Assembly (NCBI GenBank): GCA_028023455.1
Contig: JAQFVV010000143.1
Span: 906,001 to 970,000 of the forward strand
Source of the DNA: Epiperipatus broadwayi
Lineage: Eukaryota > Onychophora > Udeonychophora > Euonychophora > Peripatidae
Length of the DNA stretch: 64,000 bases
Reading direction: 5' to 3'
The notes under the pieces were generated by a model. That model was not told the DNA's origin and made no database searches. It saw nothing but the letters and a program-made list of their open reading frames with translations. Position numbers and translations under genes: made by a program. This document shows, in pieces, positions 12,333 to 23,620 of this stretch. Numbering within the stretch: the stretch's first letter is position 1; every line of letters starts with the position of its first letter.

Positions 12333-13524
12333 AAATCTAAAATAGAAATAAAACAAACTAACTCCTTTTTAAAACTTGTTTTTTATATGACTATTACATG
12401 GAAAAAAATATCCAACGTTTCGACTATTTTATATAGTCTTTTTCTAGGCACACTAAAATAAAATAATATATATATATAACAAATAACACATATTCCATAA
12501 AAATAAATAAATAAATAAATAAGTAAACAAAAAATTACAAAATATATTCATAACCAAAAAATATACCGTATCTCACTCCCCTTTCCTATTACCAACAAAC
12601 ACAACTCAAAGAGAAACAATTTCCTTTTATTAAAAAAAAAAATCTATATATATCTTTTAAAACATTTAATTAAAAACCTATTATTTTCTTTTCTGTTTAT
12701 CTATTAACATCCTATTTAATTCTGGTTTTATTTCATTAATGTATACACTTCCTTTTATCATCCTTTCATTATATGACTTAATACATTCCAAAGGCTTTAT
12801 ATCAAAATTCCCATGCTTAAATTTATTCATGTGAATAGGAAATATAATGTTTCAATTTGTCCAGTTTATAAAAAGAAAGCTAGTTTAAATCTTTTAATTA
12901 GTAATAATGGGGACTATAATAGGTTAGATATTATGAATTCAGTTTATTTGATAAAATGTTTGAATCGTTAAAAACTAGATTAAAGCAGCATTTAGGTGAT
13001 AAAAATTCTGCTGTTTACATTCACATGAATAAATTAAAGCATGCGGATTTTGATATAAAGCCTTTGAAATGTATTAAGTCATATAATGAAAGGATGATAA
13101 AAGAAAGTGTATACATTAATGAAATAAAACCAGAATTAAATAGGATGTTAATAGATAAACAGAAAAGAAAATAATAGGTTTTTAATTAAATGTTTTAAAA
13201 GATATATATAGATTTTTTTTTTAATAAAAGGAAATTGTTTCTCTTTGAGTTGTGTTTGTTGGTAATAGGAAAGAGGAGTGAGATAAGGTATATTTTTTGG
13301 TTATGAATATATTTTGTAATTTTTTGTTTATTTATTTATTTTTATGGAATATGTGTTATTTGTTATATATATTATTTTATTTTAGTGTGCCTTGAAAAAG
13401 ACTATATAAAATAGTCGAAACGTTGGATTTTTTTTTTTCCATGTAATAGTCATATAAAAAACAAGTTTTAAAAAGAAGGAATTAGTTTGTTTTATTTCTA
13501 TTTTAAATTTTTATTATAAATACT
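12333..13524. repeat. Penelope palindrome 1: two ~504-bp inverted arms, ~182-bp spacer
   Basis: Arm 12333-12836 is the reverse complement of arm 13019-13524 with scattered mismatches and small indels. Each arm holds the C-terminal GIY-YIG codons and the 3' UTR of one Penelope-like family, with the 3' ends pointing outward. The plus-strand copy continues into the spacer (12850-13018), so it is the longer one. It sits between the RT and GIY-YIG parts of another Penelope element on the minus strand. Each arm carries a GACTAT...ATAGTC hairpin followed by GAAACG (plus copy 13400-13422; minus copy about 12416-12437). Confidence 0.9.
12850..13174 (+). pseudogene. Penelope-like GIY-YIG domain, internally deleted
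   Basis: An open stretch from about 12850 ends in S-V-Y-L-I-K-C, the GIY half of the domain, and stops near 12970. The frame from 12956 then supplies the second half: L-K-T-R-L-K-Q-H, an I-H-M-N-K-L-K-H-A-D block, N-E-R...K-E-S-V-Y-I and K-P-E-L-N, ending at 13174. The YxGxT part between them is lost and the frame shifts. The last ~50 codons are repeated on the minus strand in the left arm of the palindrome. In intact elements this endonuclease cuts target DNA to prime reverse transcription. Confidence 0.75.
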
Positions 13525-14191
13525 AATATACTTATTTTCTAAAATACTAATCACATTTTTCTTCTTCTTTTTATTAACTACTTTAACATTTAATACATTA
13601 CTAAACTGTTTATTAATTTTACCTATAACTTATTTAAATTTTTAACTACATAATTATTCCCTGTCTTTATACATATATAATTAACTTTATTACTACTTCT
13701 TTCTTCACTATTATTTATATATTCTATCTTATTTTCTTTAATCTAATATTATCATTTATAAATTTATATGGATAATCATTACTTATAAATTCTTCTTTAA
13801 TTAAATCTGTCTGTTTAACATAATCTTCTTTACTTGAACAATAATTTACTGCTCTATGAATTCTAGAATGTATTGTATTTACTTTATATATTGTATTTAT
13901 ATTTGAATGCCAATTAGTTATATTATTATCTATATCACTTTTTTTATGAATTGATGTTTTAATCTTATATTTTCCTTTTTCATATGACTTTATCATTTTT
14001 ATATCCAAATATGTCAGTATATTATTCTCTTCTTTTTCTATAATAAATTTATTATTTTTATCCATCTTATTTACATCCTCTATAAACAAATCTATCTGTC
14101 TTTGTGTTTTATTAAATATCAATAAATAATTATCTACATATCTCCTAATAAAAATTGAAGCATTATTATTAACTAACATTAACTTCTCCAA
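13525..14191 (-). pseudogene. Penelope-like element reverse transcriptase, C-terminal half
   Basis: The frame from 14191 to 13724 begins just before an R-R-Y-V-D-N box, the Penelope YVDD motif C with the second Asp changed to Asn. It continues through the L-T-Y-L-D-I block, an H-K-K-S-D-I-D-N-N (KpT-like) stretch, R-I-H-R-A-V-N-Y-C-S and N-D-Y-P-Y, all in the order typical of Penelope RT. Downstream to about 13525 a linker with stops and frameshifts is still readable. RT motifs 1 to B are absent because the element ends at about 14191. The Asp-to-Asn change alone would abolish catalysis. Confidence 0.8.
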
Positions 14192-14204
14192 TTATATGAA
14201 AACA

Positions 14205-14400
14205 ATATGGTGACAAAGTCATCACATGACCAGATGCTTGGCCAATATTACCAGCACAGAGTTTCAAAATCCAAAGTTCAGTCAAGCATAGACTTATTTT
14301 TAATTTTATTGTAGCAAATTGTAATTTTTGTTTTGGGGAAAAAAAAAATTCAATTTCAAATTTACCAGCAAGCAATTCACTTGCTTACTTTCAACTTTGT
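14205..14400 (+). repeat. ~190-bp dispersed unit, also at 20.70-20.87 kb
   Basis: Shared blocks are ACCAGCA, TTCAAA-TCCAAAG, AGTCAAGCATA and TTCACTTGCT, in the same order and orientation at 20700-20875. The two copies lie on either side of the family A LINE A2, so A2 may have landed inside a repeat that already held internal duplications. Confidence 0.65.
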
Positions 14401-14559
14401 TTCTCAAGATGTTTATTAAACTAATGTTACTTAGCATGTTAATTGAATAATATTCACTTTATTCTAAATGTGATACATTCTAGTGTTTTCTCTTAGTTCT
14501 TTAATTTGTTATGATTCAGCTAGAGAAAGATTTGGCAGATTCAGTCTTCATTTTTATAT

Positions 14560-17500
14560 TGACCAGAATTTTGCATGCCAGGCTCTTGATTAAGTCTTGA
14601 AATTATGGCTTATGCTTGGTCTCTAGTGGATTGTATTATTTTGTTGTTAAACAAATTCCAAGTGTCCATAGACCTATGTGGAAGGGCCATCATTTCATCT
14701 CATTGTTTAATTTTCATCATTGTATTTCTTTTAAAATGTTCTTCATTTTGATGGGGATGGATAAAAGTTTTGTGATATCTTACTAGCCACATGGCCATAG
14801 TAAGAAATAAGCTAAGCTATATGAAAGCAAATTGTTTAGATTGAATGTGCTTCTTTAATGATATTATAGTGTAGTAGTTAGTATTAAGGTTGTCGTAGAA
14901 TTTTTATTTTATTTGTTAAGTTCTATGCAAGAATTAATTAAGTGGTCAGTGGTTTCTTCTTCTTTGTTGCATAGTTGACAAATGGCATATATGTTGGCAA
15001 TGCCTCTTTTAAGTTTAAGGAACCAATTGGTGAGCATGGAGTCCATGTTAATTTTAATCAATAGGTCCAGATACTTTCATGTCCCATCTCTTGAATAGCT
15101 TTGTTATCCCTTGATTAGTGATGTTTAGTGACCCTGTGTGGGTTTAAATGGGGATATAATAGACTATAGGCATCCCAAATTTTTAATTTATTGGTGAATG
15201 CTTACTCTGACAAAGTTGAGACACTTTTTAAGTTGCTAATACATGAATCTAACCAGTTAACATTATTAAGGGTGGACAGTCAGTTGATATCACAGGATTT
15301 AGAATGACTTGATAGCTTGTTTAGCTGATTAGGTTTGTTACTAGGTTGTGTGTCTTTTGTATTTCATAGGCTTTTAAGGAGTGGAAATACATGCCATTGT
15401 ATTTCCTTGGTTGTTGCATAGTCTTTATGCTTCAAGATGCTTTCTTGCCTTTCCAAAATAGTTTGGCTGCTAATGTATTTATTTTGTTGATGAAACTTTT
15501 GGTGATCTTGATAGTAGGCAGATAATAATTAATTTTTGCCATAAAGTTTTATATTTAACAATGCAACCTTGCCATGAAGTGATAGGTAGACTTTGGCTAA
15601 TTTTTTGGTTACCATGTCCATTGAGTTAATGATGGACTGTTATACTTCCCTGGACATCTGAGTATATGATTTTACGATTGAAAAACCAAGAAATTTTTGA
15701 GGTTGAGTTTAAATTTGGAGTTGATTCTTGTACCATAGAAGTTTTCCAAGTAGCAGATTTCTGTGTGTTTATTTTGAGGCCTGAAATTATATCAAATTGA
15801 TCCAATATCTTGTACAGTTTAGGAAGGATTTTTGTTGAAGGGAGGAAGATTAGAACATCATCCATATATGCAATGGTCTTGACAACTTTGTTGAGCCTAT
15901 GGCAGTATATTCCTGGCATTAGTTTTTTTAAAAAGAGAGTCTATGTAGGCCACAAACAATAGGGCACTTAACAGAAAGCCCTGCGGGATAGATGTATCGG
16001 GCTGAATGAATTCGATAATTTACCATTTAGTGTAATTGAAATTTCTCTATTGTTAAGTAAATTCATGATTATGTTTGTAATGGGTGATGGTTCGGATAAC
16101 TCACTTAGTCAGTCTATTAGTGTATTTATGTTGGCTATAAAATGCCATGGATATGTCTAACTGTATCGCAATTGGTGTTGGATTTTCTTCAGATTCTTAA
16201 TTCTTCTATTAGGGTCCTGACTATGCTTATAGCTATCATAGCTGAGGAACCTTTGCAGGCATACTGTGATGTCATGGTTTGGGATAATATTTGGTCTTGT
16301 ATCTTGTCTTTGATGATTAACTCCCTCACTTTGATTAGCAGTGGAGTCATTATTGTTGGTCTGATGTTGCTGAGATTGTCTGGATCTTTATTATTCTTTT
16401 CTAATGGTACAAGACCAATCAAATACAAGTTCAGTATTTGTCTTGTATGATCTACTAGGTATGTGAGTATTTTGAGTAATATAGGTACTGTGAGGTATGT
16501 GAGCATTTTGAGTAATATAGGTACTGTGAACTGGCTTAGGTGAGCAAGCAGGAATTTTGGTATTTCGTACATGCCTGGGTAAGTGTTGTCAGGCATGGAT
16601 TTAAGCTTTTACAATATCATATTTTTGGTAATCTCATGGTTTGCATTAGTATCAAATTTTTTTTCTATTGTTTTTAGTGCATGGTTCGGGGTTTTGCAGT
16701 TTGTCTTGGAAAAATTGTTTTATCTTGTCAATCATTGCAATTCCAATATATAATTTCCCATTGATATTTTTATAAGGGAGGGGGTTTGTTGCTTGTTTTT
16801 AGCCCCTAAAGCACACCTTAAATAACTTCTAGTCCAGCAATGCTGCCCTCTCAGGAATATTTTGTTTCTCTTTATAGGCAAGTACTCGGTTATTTGTTTC
16901 TGCTTGATATGATACTGTTTTTTTAAATTAATCAGATTTTGTAAGTAAATGAAGTCTGTAGCTTGATTTTTTATTTGTTCACTTAATGCATCTAGATCTT
17001 TTACAAGTGTTATCAGTCCTTTTTCTTTTTTTTTTGTATGTATTGCACTATCAGAGATTGCAAAATTTGTATGAGAGAGAACCATGCTTGTTTGGCTGGC
17101 CTATCTAATATATTTAATTTTCTTAAAAAGAATATAGGTTTCTGAAGATAGTGCTTCAGTCATTGTGTCCTTGGTAAGCATTCTTATCATTTTTCTGTTT
17201 ATGGGTGATAGGCGATCTGCTAGATCTAAATTTTATTACTTGTGCATTGTCATCAGTGAAGGGAGCAGGCTGAAGTATAGCTTCCATTTGGAAGAAAATT
17301 TGAGGGGAGTATAATATCAAATCTATCAAAGATTTGTGTTGGTGATTGAGAAAAGAGAATGAATTGGGGGGGGGGGACTCTCTCCACTTATCATGCCCAT
17401 GTTGAGGAGATGAATATATTTATTGTGGAGTTCTTTATATTTTATAATGAAGTTTCGCATGATCATATTACTGATATTGATGATTCCCTGGAGATTGTCA

Positions 17501-17860
17501 GGATGTTTATATGTGTATAGATATATTAAATTTATGTCTACATTTGCTTGGTATGCTATATTTGTAATTATGATATTTTTGTCTATATACAAAATCTGGA
17601 ATCTGTCTGGAGGAAGTTTTTTATTAATTATTATTGCAACCCCTTCTGCAGCAGTATAGTTGGAAGAGAGTTGGACAAAACCTAGGTTTCCTAACCTATG
17701 TTTTATTTTGGGGTCAGACTTATTATGATATTCAGTTTCTCATATGAAGAGTATATGAGGATTGTTACACTGGAACCAATGATCTATGGCATAAACTTTT
17801 GCCATAGAATTAATTCCTCATATATTTATCTCAGAAATCTTAACTTTCCTTATTCAAGCT
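14560..17860 (-). pseudogene. Family A ORF2: APE endonuclease, RT and CCHC
   Basis: The endonuclease begins near 17845 (K-I-S-E-I-N-I, with TGA where Trp is expected) and carries E-T-E-Y-H and G-V-A-I-I-I-N blocks (17330-17660). The linker with C-W-T-R...A-L-G-A-K-N is at about 16780-16840. RT follows: fingers N-I-R-P (about 16360), motif A Q-L-D-I-S-M-A-F (about 16150-16175), motif B P-Q-G near 15970 and motif C Y-M-D-D (15857-15868), then G-L-K-I-N. The C-terminal zinc motif CQLC...H....C lies near 14940-14990. Stops and frameshifts are scattered, so it is inactive. A run of G at 17368-17377 lies inside the endonuclease-to-linker region and breaks the frame. Confidence 0.8.
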
Positions 17861-17880
17861 TTCTTCCCTCGAGGAGAATT

Positions 17881-20554
17881 CTACTGCATGTTTTTGTTTT
17901 GAATGTTTTTGTGATTTAAACTTTGCCCTTGGGTCATTGATTTTGCTGGAGAAGCCATTACTTCTGGGTATGTCTGTATTTGGCTTTGTGTGTCATCATA
18001 GCTGAGAGTAAGTTGAGTTAGGGTAATGCTATCCTGCAACTTTTCCTCCATGACCCAGAGCTGTTGGTCAAGATCATCTGTCTTTCAATTTGTTACTTCA
18101 TATGTTATGGTATTGTTAGTGTATTTAAAGTTTTATTCCTAAAGTGTTGTGATTGTGTTTTAATTTTAAAGTTTCTTCTGCGGCATTTTCAATTATTGGT
18201 TTGTTCTTTTTTTAGAAAATTGTCTCATCACCATAGCTTATTTTATCCACAAATATGGACTTTCTTTTTTTTTATTTGTGGTTTCTGACATATAGTCCAT
18301 ATCTTCATCTTCTTCTGAGAGAGAAATATAATTGATTGTTTTTTTCTTTTTAGGTTGTTTGTTGTTTTGGGTGGAGGTTTTCATCTTTGGAATTTTAGTT
18401 TTCATTTCCAGCTTTTGTGAAGGAGCAGATGACAGTTCTGAAAGTGTTAGTTTTGAGTCATTTACTATATTTGAGTTGTGTATTATGTTTCCTTGTTCTT
18501 GATGTTTTTTAATTTTGTTTTTGTTTTTTTGTAGCTTGAGTGATATTTGCATCTGGATTCTTTTCAGAGCAATCTTCTGTGTTTATTTTTCCCATGAGGG
18601 GAGTTATTTTATTTATCATGACTGGCAGATGTTTGATAGAGCTAGAATTAGGCTTTTGACTTTTTGGGTTTGTTTCAATTAATTGGTATTTTGAAGCATT
18701 GATAGCTTGGAGATCATCAGCAGGTCCACACAACTGGTTTAAATCATTTTCATTCTGCTTATGTCATCTTCATCTGTTAGTACAGTTGAGCTTGCAGTTT
18801 GATTATTTGCTTGAGAAAAGTTAGTTTTTTCTTCCATTTGCAACAGTTTAGTGATTCTGACACATTTGTGAATATGGCTCTTCCTCCCTCCACAAGTTGA
18901 ATAGATTCTTGCCATACAGTCTTTTATCAGATGGGTACGTTGCAGACAGAAGAAGCACTGGGATCTTACCCCTCTGAATGTCAATATCATTGGAGAACCT
19001 TTGAAGTACACCATGGTGGGAATGTCACTTAGGCATATATTTTTTAAAGGATTTTAAATGAAGCAGTGTTTGATAAAATGTTGATCCCTGACCTTTCCTC
19101 TGGCAGGTATTTAAACTTGGAGGTTTTGCCAAAGGAATTTAAGATTTCTTGCACATTGGACTCATTAAAATTCATAATGCAATTTTTTATAGTATCCACT
19201 AATGTTGTGGGGCTATTAAGGTCAATGTAGCACATAAACTGATCTGCCAGAGTTTGCCTATTGTTTTTAAAATTGTTTTTATTGGGACAATTGTTAAAAT
19301 CTATAGACATGTACTGGTCGTTTGGATGGGTGAGTATTCTATGTATTCCCTCTCCTACTTTCTTTTTTTTAATAAGGGAGTAAAGTTGGTCTGTTGTAAA
19401 CTTAAATAATGAACAATTAGCATCTGTCATAGTGAGAAAAAGGTTTTTGTCTCTGATAAAATTCTAGAGAGATTTATATAATTTTGTTGGAATTGTTTCA
19501 GAAAATTGTATATTGAGGATTTTATACTGTTCTTAGGTGTAATTTTGTGTGGTGAAGTTTGATTTATTTTGATTATTAATGTCCCGGTTGATTTCTTGAT
19601 CTCTTTCTATGTTCATGAGTTTCAATAATGTTAGGTTTGTGTTTTGAATAGTTTGATAATCTGAATTTATTGATGTTAGATTCATTTTGGTTATGTTTGC
19701 ATAGGATCTGAAATTTTTAGATTGTAATTGTTTTTCAGAGCTTTGTTGTGTATTATTAGGGTTCATTAGTTCAGAACATTGATTCGTTTTGAGTTTTAAA
19801 CTGTTTGTATCTTTTATTTAACTTTTCGGTAAAATTATTGGAATTATCACTGCTACTGGTTAGCTCCTCTAGCAGTAGAAAAAAATTTTTTTTATTTGTT
19901 GGCTCATTATGTATATTTGAAACGATCTGTATATCTTGAAAATTGCTTGGATTTTTATCTTGAAATTCACTAGTTTTCATGTTTGAAAGATGCTGATTTT
20001 GATTCTTTACTTTGTTTAAACTTAACCAACCTTGGGAATCATTTTTAGAAGTTAGAGGTTGATCGTTATCTTGCAGCATAGTGAAAAGATGGCTATCATG
20101 AGTAGAAATTTTATTCATTGAATCTTTATTTGATTTTAGATCACTTTGATTATTTATGTTGAAACTTTGAGAGATAGGGGAATTAAATTGTTCATTTTTA
20201 TTGGTAGGAGACCCTGCATTTGATTTATCAGAATTTTTTAAGAGAATAAGCTGCTTGTTAACGTTGCGTTTTGCATAGAGTTATACTCAGGACTCTGATA
20301 ATCACTATTGCTTATTTCATTTGTTGCTGGCTGAATATGGTTATTTTCCTCTTTTATACATTGTAAATTTTCAGAATTATCGGTATTTTGTTTGTAGACA
20401 GATTGTTTTTTACTTTTTTGTGTTTTTTCTTAAAGCCCTGAGAGAGGTTTTCTGATTCTATTTGACAAACGTTTGTTTGTGGCATGCATTCTTCCTCTAT
20501 CTCAACATTATTTTGTTTGAGTTTCCTGTGATTTGATTTATTTCTCAAATCCAT
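17881..20554 (-). pseudogene. Family A ORF1: basic/polar protein with CCHC zinc knuckles
   Basis: The start at 20554 is an ATG followed by a lysine- and asparagine-rich region. An L-F-K-F motif region occurs at 19044-19430, conserved in copies A3 and A6. A zinc knuckle CFFC...H....C lies near 18930-18965 with a second, imperfect Cys/His cluster after it. The C-terminal third is lysine/serine-rich and acidic (18238-18733). The tail runs to a stop at 17881 with several frame changes. L1/Tx1-type ORF1 proteins bind element RNA and act as chaperone in the RNP. The frame is broken at least near 19770, 19530, 19040 and 18735. Two knuckles plus a low-complexity N-terminus fit Tx1-like elements better than vertebrate L1. 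Confidence 0.7.
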
Positions 20555-21688
20555 TTATTGTATAACAGGTGAAACCACCTACATCTTTCAATTTCAATCT
20601 TTTGCCTTCTGTTGCTTGAATTTTCCACTTCCTCTTTGTGTTACATTTTTTATTCAAACTTTCAATTAAAATCAAGTTAATTAATGGTAATATTAATAAA
20701 AAACAACATCATATGAACAATGTCTGCTTCCAATAATACCAGCAGAATTTCAAAGTCCAAAGGTTAGTCAAGCATAAGCTTAATTTTAATGTTATTGTAG
20801 CAAACTCTGATCTTTGTTTAATAATAAAAACTTGATTTCAAGTTCCCAGCAACTAGTTCACTTGCTCACAATCAAGTTAATGAGCTATGGCTGTTTATGC
20901 TTTATAAAATAGTCAAACCTTAAGCTAGCAAGGTAAAAAAACAACTTTATATACCCTTTTCAACTTCCAATCAGCTAATTTCAAAAAACTTAAGTCACTT
21001 CGAATAACAATGTTAAACCTAACCACATATCCAGATTTTACATCTTTCCTATATCTGGACCCTCTATCCATGCCTCCACCTCTAACACAGCCAGACCCAG
21101 AGCCTGACCAACCTACTACAAATTCCATTCAACAATTGCAATGAATTCTAACATAGCCATACCACCAGTTTCACCTAAAAATCAGTACTCTGTACTCATG
21201 GATCTCATCAAAAGCCTTACTCAGCCTTTACCTCTAACACACAGCTAGACCCAGAGTCTGACCAATCTACCAGAAACTTCAACTTAACCATTGTAACCAA
21301 TTCTAACATAGCTGTACCATTCCCCCTCTGGGATCTATTCAAATGCATCCAGAAAACAGGCATGGTGGAGTTGTACCAATTGTGAGAGCAATCCTGCTAT
21401 GTCTACCACCCATACCAACACTCTTTCCAACCCACATTGCCAATAAAACCAAGAGAAAATCTGGTTGCCCAAAAAAGATCCAGCACTCTAAAAAATCCAA
21501 AAATAAGTGAAAGTGATCTCATACCAGTCCAGACTTTACAAACAATTGGTGCACTACTGTGGAAATTGTTAGTACTGTACTTCATCTATGTTACCCAGAC
21601 AATCCAACCACATATAATACTAAACCTGGTTTGGATCTGTAGATATAATAATCCAGAGAATGCAAAATTTAAGTAATCATGGGTAAAT
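20555..21688. repeat. Dispersed repeat region with internal direct repeats
   Basis: 20620-20875 matches 8140-8205 and 14205-14400 in direct orientation, and 20920-20990 resembles 8060-8120. A second internal duplication, around CACCTCTAACACA-CAG and ATTCTAACATAGC, places 21060-21180 next to 21220-21320 (period about 160). There is no coding sequence. The region is GC-richer than its neighbours and may be one non-autonomous element. Confidence 0.6.
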
Positions 21689-21950
21689 CAATAAATCAAA
21701 TTTTACATATATAAACCGACAACTACAGATTGACCATGTAACCACAGCAATCCAAACTATGTAAAACCCTTGTAACTAATCGACAGCATATAAAAATTTA
21801 TTGTAATCTCATATAAATAAATATATCAACTTTTACATACATAAACCTACAACTATAAATTGGCCATGTAACCACAGCAATTCAGGCCATATAAAACCCT
21901 TCTGACTAATCCATAGTATGAACAAATTCTTGTAATCTCATGTAAATCAC
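21689..21950 (-). repeat. Two ~130-bp tandem units, reverse complement of 7770-8000
   Basis: The units share AAACC-ACAACTA-A-ATTG, CCATGTAACCACAGCAAT and ATAAAACCCTT blocks. They are the reverse complement of the tandem units at 7.8-8.0 kb. This could be one terminal region of a larger element. Confidence 0.7.
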
Positions 21951-22250
21951 TTTTATTATTATTATTCTCATTATTATTGTTTCTCATTATTATTTTTCTA
22001 TAGCTTCTTGTTGTTATTATTTTTCAAGGATTAATTATTCAAGGATTATTAATTATTATTATTGATGTTGGTTTTTTGTGTCATAGTCCTGAATGTATTT
22101 TTACCAAGTTTTGACATTGTTACCAAGTATTGACATTTTTCTCACATTTTAATGGATCTTTATGGTAGAAATTAGTTTTACTCCGACAAGTTTGGATTAT
22201 TTACTATTATAAATTTAAGAATTTAAAAATTATTTCAATATTTTATTTTA
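21951..22250. other. AT-rich spacer with short ATT runs
   Basis: Imperfect (ATT)n runs occur at about 21952-22010. Nothing else is recognised. Confidence 0.5.
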
Positions 22251-22440
22251 ATCAAAATATATAAAATGCGCTAACATGCACAAGCACACAAAGCTAAAAA
22301 CAAATAAAGCAAATATATATTTTATTATTTATTCATTAAATGGCTAAGTGCTTTCAAAGTTCAAGCTCTCATAATCATAGCCGTAATACAAAATATAATA
22401 AATTGAGTCGGAGTGATGCAAATTTATGCAAATGAAATAA

Positions 22441-23069
22441 TTATGCATTCCATTTCTTGGATATTTTGTAGCAAGAGTCTTTTCTATTGATGGTGTCGCC
22501 ATCTCTAGATATAAAGAAAGCTTCTTTTATCTTTCTTTTTAGATCATGCCGCTCTCTGCATACCACCACTGGATTTCCCGGTTGACAATCATGCCCAGCT
22601 GAAGCATGGTGCTGCGCAAAAACTGAACTATGAGCGGTGTCCAACAAAGCTTTATTATAGGAATAAGTGAGTTGAGATAGCCTAGTGGGGAGAGAGGCCC
22701 TAGTCTCACCATAATATGATGATCTACAACATTTTTCAGGGCAGGCAATATTATAGACCACTTGAGGTGTCAGCGAGGGTGATAGGCAGTCTCTGGTATT
22801 ATTAATTAATTTGTTAGAGTTAGGAGGTGTGTGAAAACATAACTGGTATTTATTATTGAAAATATTATAAAAACATTTATGCATATTAGGCAGTTAAGAG
22901 AGTAGGAGTCTTTGCTTGTCAATGTTAGGGACTTTATCCTTTATTTTAGCAAAAAACTGTTTTATCCTCCTGTCAATTACATTCACATCAAAACCAACTT
23001 TTATTAGGTCGTCCCTATATGATGTGAGGTTAGCTTTTTTATCTGCCTCAAATTCACATAGGTGCATAT
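22441..23069 (-). pseudogene. Penelope-like GIY-YIG endonuclease domain with upstream linker
   Basis: On the minus strand, a 60-codon linker rich in charged residues (23064-22894) is followed after a stop by an open frame of about 147 codons (22884-22441). This contains V-V-Y-N-I-A-C-P-E-K-C, S-Y-Y-G-E-T, R-L, a pair of His blocks (F-A-Q-H-H, A-G-H-D), K-E-A-F-F-I and I-N-R-K-D. These are the GIY, YxG, Arg, His, Glu and Asn positions of a Penelope GIY-YIG domain. The domain itself is open and carries no obvious catalytic loss. The upstream RT is missing, so the copy is 5'-truncated and non-autonomous. Confidence 0.8.
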
Positions 23070-23119
23070 TGCCCTGAAAAATTTTGTAGATCATCATATT
23101 ATGGTGAGACTAGGGTCTC

Positions 23120-23372
23120 TCTGTCCACTAGGCTATCTCAACACACTTATTCTTATAATAAAGCTTTGTTAAACACCGCTCATAGTTCAGTTTTTGCGCA
23201 GCACCGTGCTTCAGCTGGGCACAATTGTCAGCCGGGAAATCCAGTGGTGGTATGCAGAGAGCGGCATGATCTAAAAAGAAAGATAAAAGAAGCTTTCTTT
23301 ATATCTAGAGATGGCGACGCCATCAATAGAAAAGACTCTTCCTACAAAATATCCAAGAAATGGAATGCATAA
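23120..23372 (+). pseudogene. Inverted partial copy of the GIY-YIG C-terminal half
   Basis: The frame from 23166 to 23372 repeats the last ~65 codons of the minus-strand copy with a few substitutions: S-S-V-F-A-Q-H, K-E-A-F-F-I, I-N-R-K-D and a shared K-I-S-K-K-W-N-A end. The GIY and YxG half is cut by the palindrome centre and by a stop near 23110. It is evidently a truncated second copy in the opposite orientation, not a gene. Confidence 0.8.
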
Positions 23373-23620
23373 TTATTTCATTTGCATAAATTTGCATCAC
23401 TCTGAGTCAACTTATTATATTTTGTAATATCGGCTATGATTATGAGGGCTTGAACTTTGAAAGTGCTTAGCCATTTAATGAATAGATAATAAAATAATAT
23501 ATATTTGCTTTATTTGTTTTTAGCTTTGCGTGCTTGTGCGTGTTAGTGCATTTTATATATTTTGATTCATAATTAGCCACAAAGTATAAACTATTTGCTT
23601 ATTTTATTTTAAATGTTGCT

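Larger units (their letters stand above)
14480..20554 (-). mobile_element. LINE family A copy A2, near full length (~6.1 kb)
   Basis: This minus-strand L1/Tx1-like retrotransposon has ORF1 at 20554-17881, then ORF2 with endonuclease, linker, RT and CCHC tail down to about 14560. The exact 3' end, near 14480, is uncertain. It is collinear with the full-length copy A6 at 50.1-57.0 kb. There are multiple frameshifts, but the domain order is complete. Its borders abut repeats of the 14.2/20.7-kb family. Confidence 0.8.
22251..23566. repeat. Penelope palindrome 2: two ~495-bp inverted arms, ~326-bp spacer
   Basis: Arm 22251-22743 is the reverse complement of arm 23070-23566 at high identity. Both hold the GIY-YIG C-terminus and the 3' UTR of one Penelope family with 3' ends outward. 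The spacer (22744-23069) continues the minus-strand copy only. The family differs from that of palindrome 1, yet the geometry is the same: a longer copy with an inverted, 5'-truncated partner joined at its head. Confidence 0.92.

Noticed and set aside
16142-16450. 102-codon plus-strand frame
   Set aside because: Antisense shadow of the family A2 RT fingers and motif A region.
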